This document shows positions 58,686 through 64,000 of a DNA stretch of 64,000 nt, piece by piece. The stretch covers positions 1,922,001 through 1,986,000 of the forward strand of contig JANFOG010000006.1 of the NCBI GenBank assembly GCA_024336345.1, given 5' to 3'. The DNA comes from Mariannaea sp. PMI_226. Its lineage: Eukaryota > Ascomycota > Sordariomycetes > Hypocreales > Nectriaceae. Below the pieces are notes generated by a model. That model saw only the letters and a program-made list of their open reading frames with translations, did no database searches and had not been told where the DNA came from. Positions within the stretch are counted from its first letter, which is position 1, and each line of letters begins with the position of its first letter. The position numbers and the translations under genes are program-made.

Positions 58686-58732
58686 ACTGCCTCCGGACCT
58701 CTCGATGAGCTTTCCGCGCGCTCGCCGCTGCC

Positions 58733-61152
58733 ATGGATCTCGCGCCCTCTGCCAGCGACAACCCGAACACAATCATTTCCTCCAACCTCGACTCCCAGAA
58801 CCATCCCTCACCAGCCTCGGCTACGCCAGTTCCTAGTCATGGCCAGCCCGCCGCCTCCCAGCCCGTCTCTCATGCCAATTCCCCCGATCGCAAGCCTAAG
58901 AAGTCATCCTTAACCTGCACCACATGTCGCGCCCGCAAGGTCCGCTGCAATGGCGCCCGCGATATCTGCTCCAACTGCGAACGCCTCGGCTTCCCTTGCT
59001 CCTATGATGACGCCGATCCTGGTGCGCTCTCCGGCGCCCTACCGCGCCGTCGCGTTCGTCAAGCCTGCCTCAGCTGCCACAGTCGCAAGGCCCGATGTTC
59101 CGGTCACATGCCCTCCTGCGAGCGCTGCCGCGCTCAAGGGATTGATTGTATCTACCGGCCTAGTAAGCGAGCGAGAATCGCCGTGAGAACCGAGGGCCGC
59201 AGTCCCCAGAGTCACGACGGCGAGCGCGACGATGGTCACAACGACAGCGACCAGGGCCTGACAGATCCAGCGAGTACCACTCCAAACGCATTTACCCACG
59301 ACCCGTAAGTTCCAAGACTGTTCAGGTCTTCATGTTGTACCGCATTCCGGCTAATGACAAGGAAACTAGCTCCTTCCCTGACGAGTCCTTTGATGCTCTA
59401 ATAGGGCGTACTTTTGACCAATTCTTCCGGCATGTTCATCACATCCCTATGTTCTCCTTCCTGCACCGAGCATCTCTCATGGAGCGCTACCATTCGGGCA
59501 AGGTTGAGAAAGCTCTACTTTTCGCCCTAGTCGGAATCACTTCGTATCTCACCGATATGGGTCCGGGAATGCGCGAATATGGCGAAAAATGCATTGACGA
59601 CGCAGAGAGTCTTATCTTTAGTGAATACAATCGACCTTCCACCATCAAGGTCCAAGCTCTCTTCCTAATTATCAAGTATCGGATCCTCTCCAAACGATCA
59701 CCCAACGCCTTCATGCTATTGAGCATCGCCTCTCGATATGCCTCGGCCTTGCGTTTGAATCACGAAGCGCCTAACTTGTGTTTCCTGGCTCAAGAATCCC
59801 GTCGAAGATTGATGTGGGCGCTCTACTGTGTGGATTCTGGTATCTCGGGGGGCTACCGTGATTATACCCTCTGGACTGCTGATCGCATTCATGTCGGCTT
59901 ACCTTGCAACGAACGCAATTTTGAGTTCGATCTCCCTCAAGCCACGGAGAAGCTCGTCCACAACCCCAATAACCCGCAGGTTGAAGACGTGGGAAGCCTA
60001 GCCCTTCATGTTCGCATACAGCACATGCGGCGTAGAATAATGGAATTCACTCGGAGAGTGGTCCTCAGTCGAAACCTCAAGCTCGACGACGTTCAAACCG
60101 GCATCTGGGGCCTACAGAAGGACCTCGCCGACTTCGCCTCACATCTACCATCCTCCTTCCAATTTTCCGAAAGCTCGTTGCGACTGCGCGCATACTCACC
60201 GAGGATCTGTGTCTTTATTATGATTCATGTGTGGTGGCGGCAATGCCACTGTGACTTATACCGCGTAGCCTTGGTGGGTATGCGAGAGGCCCTTCCTCGA
60301 TCCGCTATTCTTAGCATGGATGAAGGCTTCGTCAGCCACTGTCAACAACAGTGTGTTGAACACGCCCTCGCCATGGCCAGTATTTTTGCATCCATGCAGA
60401 AGCTTAACGCGAAACCAGTGGCAGACTTGGACTTGGCTGTGTGCGCCTATCAATGTGCCCGAGTTCTGACTTACGCATACCATACTAATCCACGAAAGTT
60501 TGAGTTGACGGCATCTGGCGTGATAGAAAGGGCCAAAGTGTGCCTTCACACAATCAGGGAATGCTGTGTAGGAAAGACAGCCGACGGCATCAAAACCGAC
60601 CTGGAAAAATTGATTGCTCATGGAATCAATATCAGAACTGCAACTCCAGGCTCTGATGGCCCAATGGCTATTGATCATGGCTTCCCTCGGCAAGCCCTTC
60701 TCAAGAACACAACTATTCCGAACGCTCATGATATGAACGATCAGTCTCAGCTCGCGTCGCTTGGTTCTCATCTTGGCCTGGGCCCCATGACAGATTCAAC
60801 GTTTCCCCCTTCCCTCGTGGCAGACCCCTGGGTCCCAGAAAGCCAAGTGTCTCCGGACCTTGTCCAAACGACACAAATATCACAACCTCCTTCGGCCACC
60901 GATGTTCCGGTAGGTAACAAGGCCAGCACACCCAATCCGACAACCTCGAGCAGCAACCCAGACCTGACAGATATGGTTCAGCGTTCCGAATTTGGCGTCT
61001 CGGAACTTAACAACGCGTATGACGGCGGCTACGAGGGTTTAGGGTTGGATAGCAACAACATGGACTATGGTATGGGCTTGGACCAGAACCTGTGGATTCC
61101 TAACAATGACTGGTTGGGAGTGGAATCGCTCAATGGCGGAGTGGGAGCATGA
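58733..61152 (+). CDS. Transcription factor with two tandem Zn2Cys6 clusters (regulator 2)
   Basis: Exons 58733-59304 and 59370-61152 give 784 residues. After a Ser/Pro/Asn-rich leader there are two full Zn2Cys6 clusters: Cys 62, 65, 72, 79, 82, 89 and Cys 112, 115, 122, 129, 132, 139, joined by 22 residues. A basic stretch (RPSKRARIAVR) and an acidic low-complexity part follow. The fungal-specific transcription factor domain includes IASRYASALRLNHEAPNLC, AQESRRRLMWALYCVDSG and WWRQCHCDLYRVALVGMRE, each matching regulator 1 position for position. A polar tail with many Asn, Ser and Pro may be an activation region. It is the clear paralogue of the gene at 47109. The cluster 1 intron of that gene is absent here. 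Confidence 0.92.
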
Positions 61153-62480
61153 AACTCGGAGGAAAATTCGAGCCGCAAGATGAACCTCGAAAACCATTTC
61201 AATAACGAATTCAGGTGCTGGAATTGATAATACTTTTCACCTCGCCGTCTTCTCATCTCGACCAGGCTGGAAGAGAATCAACGACAAACTCATAGTTGTC
61301 GCCGATGGCTAAGAAGCAAAAAGGAACCGACGTCTCTTCCAACCACGATCAATCTCCCAACACAAATACGCCCTATAATCATGGCAGGGCGCGCCATAAA
61401 CCACGCTATCCCACCGAAATCCGGGGACTACTAAGCGAGCTTCTCTTCGTCTCCAAATACGAAACGTTCAATCTCGATACTTCTGAAATGGACGATAGAC
61501 GAAGATTGCAATAACACAATCGAAGCTCAGAGACAAACGTCGGCTGGACTAGCTTCGGAGTTGCCTGTATGGGATCATGTGTATGTATATGATCCCATTG
61601 GAAAACCCTCAAGGGACCGGAAGTCGCCATGTGCCTATTTCTCGCCGACACGCCGCCGACATGCCAACTGTCAGAACATGTCTTAATACTGTGTGAACAA
61701 GCTCCCTGTGAAGTGAAACCGTATCTTACCACATAATATCGGGCCGGGCATTATGAACGGGGGGCTGTATCGCGTCAAAAACCCTGGGGCTGCAGCAAAA
61801 GAGGAGGAAATTTCTAAAAGATCAGGTCTTGCGAAGACTACTACAAGAGTCACCAGCCACCACCACCACCACTAAGGAATGATCTGGAAAGGAAATGGGA
61901 AAATGGGGGAAAGGGGCAGAGAGACAGGCAAGAAAAGGGGTGGCCTAAATCTTTTCCCGGCATGATACCCAATGACGCGATATGATTCGACATGAATTTC
62001 TAAAGTGTATTATGTATGTGCATATGTAGAAGCCAACCATTTTGAAAACAAATTGAGAAAATCACATTAGCCAACTATTGCCTCGAGGAAAGTGACGCTG
62101 GCCTTTCCAAAGTGTTTGCGTTAGGTTGTATCACCATGAAGACAGGAAGCTTATGAGATAATTTTTTATTTTGTTCATTCATGATCATAATGAATATAGC
62201 AACCAAGGTAAAAACTCCAGACACACTACAGATGTCAGTCACATGAATCGTTACGGCATAAATCAGGAAAACAGAAAGGGAAAGAAAACGCCAGCTCCAA
62301 AAAAGTACAAGACAGCACATCCATCGTGCCGCCCAGAAAACCCGTCAGGACAACAACAGCCAGAACAGCGCTGCACTTCAGTCTACATTTTGTCTCCTTT
62401 TGGCTTGTTGGGAGACATTGGCTCATGTAGTCATTAAAGAAGGCCAGGCATAGTGTCTGCTACTGATCCCTCTCCGACAT
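61153..62480. other. Convergent spacer, 1.3 kb
   Basis: Between the 3' ends of regulator 2 and the PARP gene. No gene is supported; a perfect 10-bp inverted repeat lies at 61569-61598. Confidence 0.5.
61569..61598. repeat. Perfect 10-bp inverted repeat
   Basis: ATGGGATCAT and ATGATCCCAT are separated by 10 bases and could form a hairpin. It is about 420 bases beyond the regulator 2 stop codon, perhaps in or after its 3' region. Confidence 0.75.
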
Positions 62481-64000
62481 TTACATCTTAACACGGAATA
62501 GGTATCGAAGCTTGACCTGCGCAACGTCATAGGCAATGAACTCATTGTAGTAAAGCCCAGCATTGGGAACTTTAGTCGGTCCAGGCTTAACATTGGAGTC
62601 AGGCTGAAAGAGAGAAATGTTAGCATCAGCAAGATCAGACAGAATGTATGGATTGTGAAGAACCTACCATCTTGATGCCCTTGAGGCTCTCGTGCGCGAT
62701 GCCAGCGTCAACCCACTTGGAAGGACCGGTGTTACCCTGACCCCAGGTACTGTACATGCCTTTACTCTTCGCATCAGAACCAGCGTTGTAGTTGGCATTT
62801 ACAAGCTTCTGGATAGGATCACCTAGCTCAGCCTCACAAAGCAGGAGCAGAGCATGACCGTTCGAGATATATGACGCACAGTACCCAGCGGATTTTGATG
62901 ACATATCCGCAAGGTAGATGCCCTTTCCGAACATGTAGCCAGACACGGGGGCCTCGGGGGGTGCAATTCGGAGACCCTGACTAAGGATACCACCGAAATT
63001 GGTACAGCGAGAGCCGTGCCAAAGGAGGCGACGATCTGATTGGATCTTAGAGTAGATCGAATTGTCGAAGCGCTGTGTCTCCCCATGGCGTTCAATGCGG
63101 AAGATATCTTGGATTTGATAGGAAACATTATGGGTGGCGCCACGCGATTCGTTGAGATACTTGGCGAGCTCGATAAACTCGTTGCTCTTGTGATCTAGAG
63201 TTGTCATTTCTTCAAGGCCAAGACCTTGGAACTGGCGATCAAGGGGATGGACAGTGCCCTTTGTCTTTCGATCAACCTTCATGATCTCAGCAGCGTCCTT
63301 CATATCCGACAAACTCTCCAGAAGCTCAATCTCTTTCTTGAGCATATTATTATCTCGGATGATGGGAGGGCGCTGGCGGCCAAAGGCGTGGGGGATAACG
63401 GAGTAATAAGTGTTGGAGAGATGTTCAGTGGCAGCGGGGAATGTAGAATTCCATTTACTGGTGGCGAGTGAAGGATCATCCAGAAGAGCCGCAAGGTCCT
63501 TGAGCTGCTGGAAACCACGTGTAATGGTTGCTTTGCCCAGTTTTCCCAGGGGCAGCTTGTTGGCGTCATAGTTGAGCGCGGTCATTGTAGCCTGGAAATA
63601 CTGCTGATTGAAAATGAGCTCCATGAGTTCCTTGATGGGCTTTTCGAGAGTGCACTGTAGCGCATTTTCTTCATCCTCCACATCTTCTTCCTTTTTGACG
63701 GGCTTCACATCGTCCTCTTCGTCATCCGAATCATCAGGGTTATAACTGCGCTCAACAAATGCATACTTCTTGGGCTTGGGATCATCACCACGGTTGTCCC
63801 AAGATAGACCGGATTTATCTTTGAACTTCTTTTCGAAGTGCTTGATTGCGTCAGGGAGAGTTCCTACTCCCAAGGTGGCGTTTGTGCCAGGCTCACCAAC
63901 ACGACCCCATCGAGTCCAGGTGTGGTAGGAGTTCGTCTTGGCATTGTGTTGGATCTATTTTTGTTTCGTTTTCGAAAGTTAGTGAATGAATATTTTTATT
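62481..64000 (-). CDS. Poly(ADP-ribose) polymerase, 3' part (5' end beyond the window)
   Basis: Two exons are present, 63954-62668 and 62603-62481, giving the last 469 residues. Upstream is an intron whose acceptor is at 63955-63956, and the remaining 5' exons are outside the window. The visible part begins in a WGR domain (NSYHTWTRWGRVGEPG). An acidic linker and a helical PARP regulatory domain follow. The catalytic domain has the H-Y-E set: LLWHGSR for the histidine, GYMFGKGIYLADMSSKSAGYC for the tyrosine and LYYNEFIAYD for the glutamate. With all three residues it should make poly(ADP-ribose) from NAD+ in response to DNA damage. The protein corresponds to the single PARP1-like enzyme of filamentous fungi (called PrpA in Aspergillus nidulans). 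The C-terminus is VKLRYLFRVKM. Confidence 0.93.

Noticed and set aside
57989..58708. 239-codon open frame on the plus strand
   Set aside because: It runs through several short tandem arrays, has no family features, and its composition simply reflects the repeats.
1..64000. CRISPR arrays, bacterial operons, 5S or other rRNA genes, intact transposons
   Set aside because: None was seen; the gene structure is fungal nuclear throughout.

Overview
The window looks like nuclear DNA of a filamentous ascomycete (Pezizomycotina, probably a Eurotiomycete). The evidence is intron-rich protein genes with short 48-111 nt introns and GT/AG borders, intron-containing tRNA genes, fungal-specific families (Rad7, Mtr2, Zn2Cys6 regulators, a sugar-porter transporter) and long gene-poor spacers. 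The order of the genes is not operonic. The species was not identified. I rebuilt the gene models by hand from reading frame, splice borders and family patterns; every multi-exon model given here closes in frame.

Layout. 0.2-17.8 kb: rad7-type nucleotide excision repair gene whose start codon is split by an intron; secreted class 3 lipase; mitochondrial ribosomal protein bL34m hidden in a gene-poor stretch; tRNA-Ser(UGA); GrpB-family protein; dynamin-like GTPase; NAT9-type acetyltransferase; mitochondrial methionyl-tRNA synthetase. 18-32.6 kb: Mtr2 mRNA export factor, protein prenyltransferase alpha subunit with an unusual N-terminal extension, mevalonate kinase, a 4 kb empty region, a small A/B-barrel-like protein, ribosomal protein eL38, an 87-residue membrane microprotein with a 13-nt microexon, and a conserved acidic protein of unknown role. 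33.7-42.2 kb: nitronate monooxygenase, a cysteine-rich RING-like protein, a mitochondrial-looking single-span protein, tRNA-Gly(UCC) and a 76-residue membrane microprotein. 43.3-61.2 kb: MFS sugar-type transporter, a regulator with two tandem Zn2Cys6 clusters, a sulfatase with a CxPSR active site, a 6.8 kb empty region, and a second regulator of the same double-cluster architecture. 62.5 kb to the end: a poly(ADP-ribose) polymerase that runs off the window.

Working together. Most genes are housekeeping (repair, translation, mRNA export, isoprenoid synthesis and protein prenylation). Mevalonate kinase and the prenyltransferase alpha subunit are convergent neighbours on one biochemical route (mevalonate to farnesyl/geranylgeranyl diphosphate to protein prenylation), but genomic proximity alone does not show co-regulation. 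The most system-like part is 43-61 kb: transporter, double-zinc regulator and sulfatase side by side, with a second paralogous double-zinc regulator downstream. I read it as a possible sulfate-ester uptake and hydrolysis locus; that is an inference.
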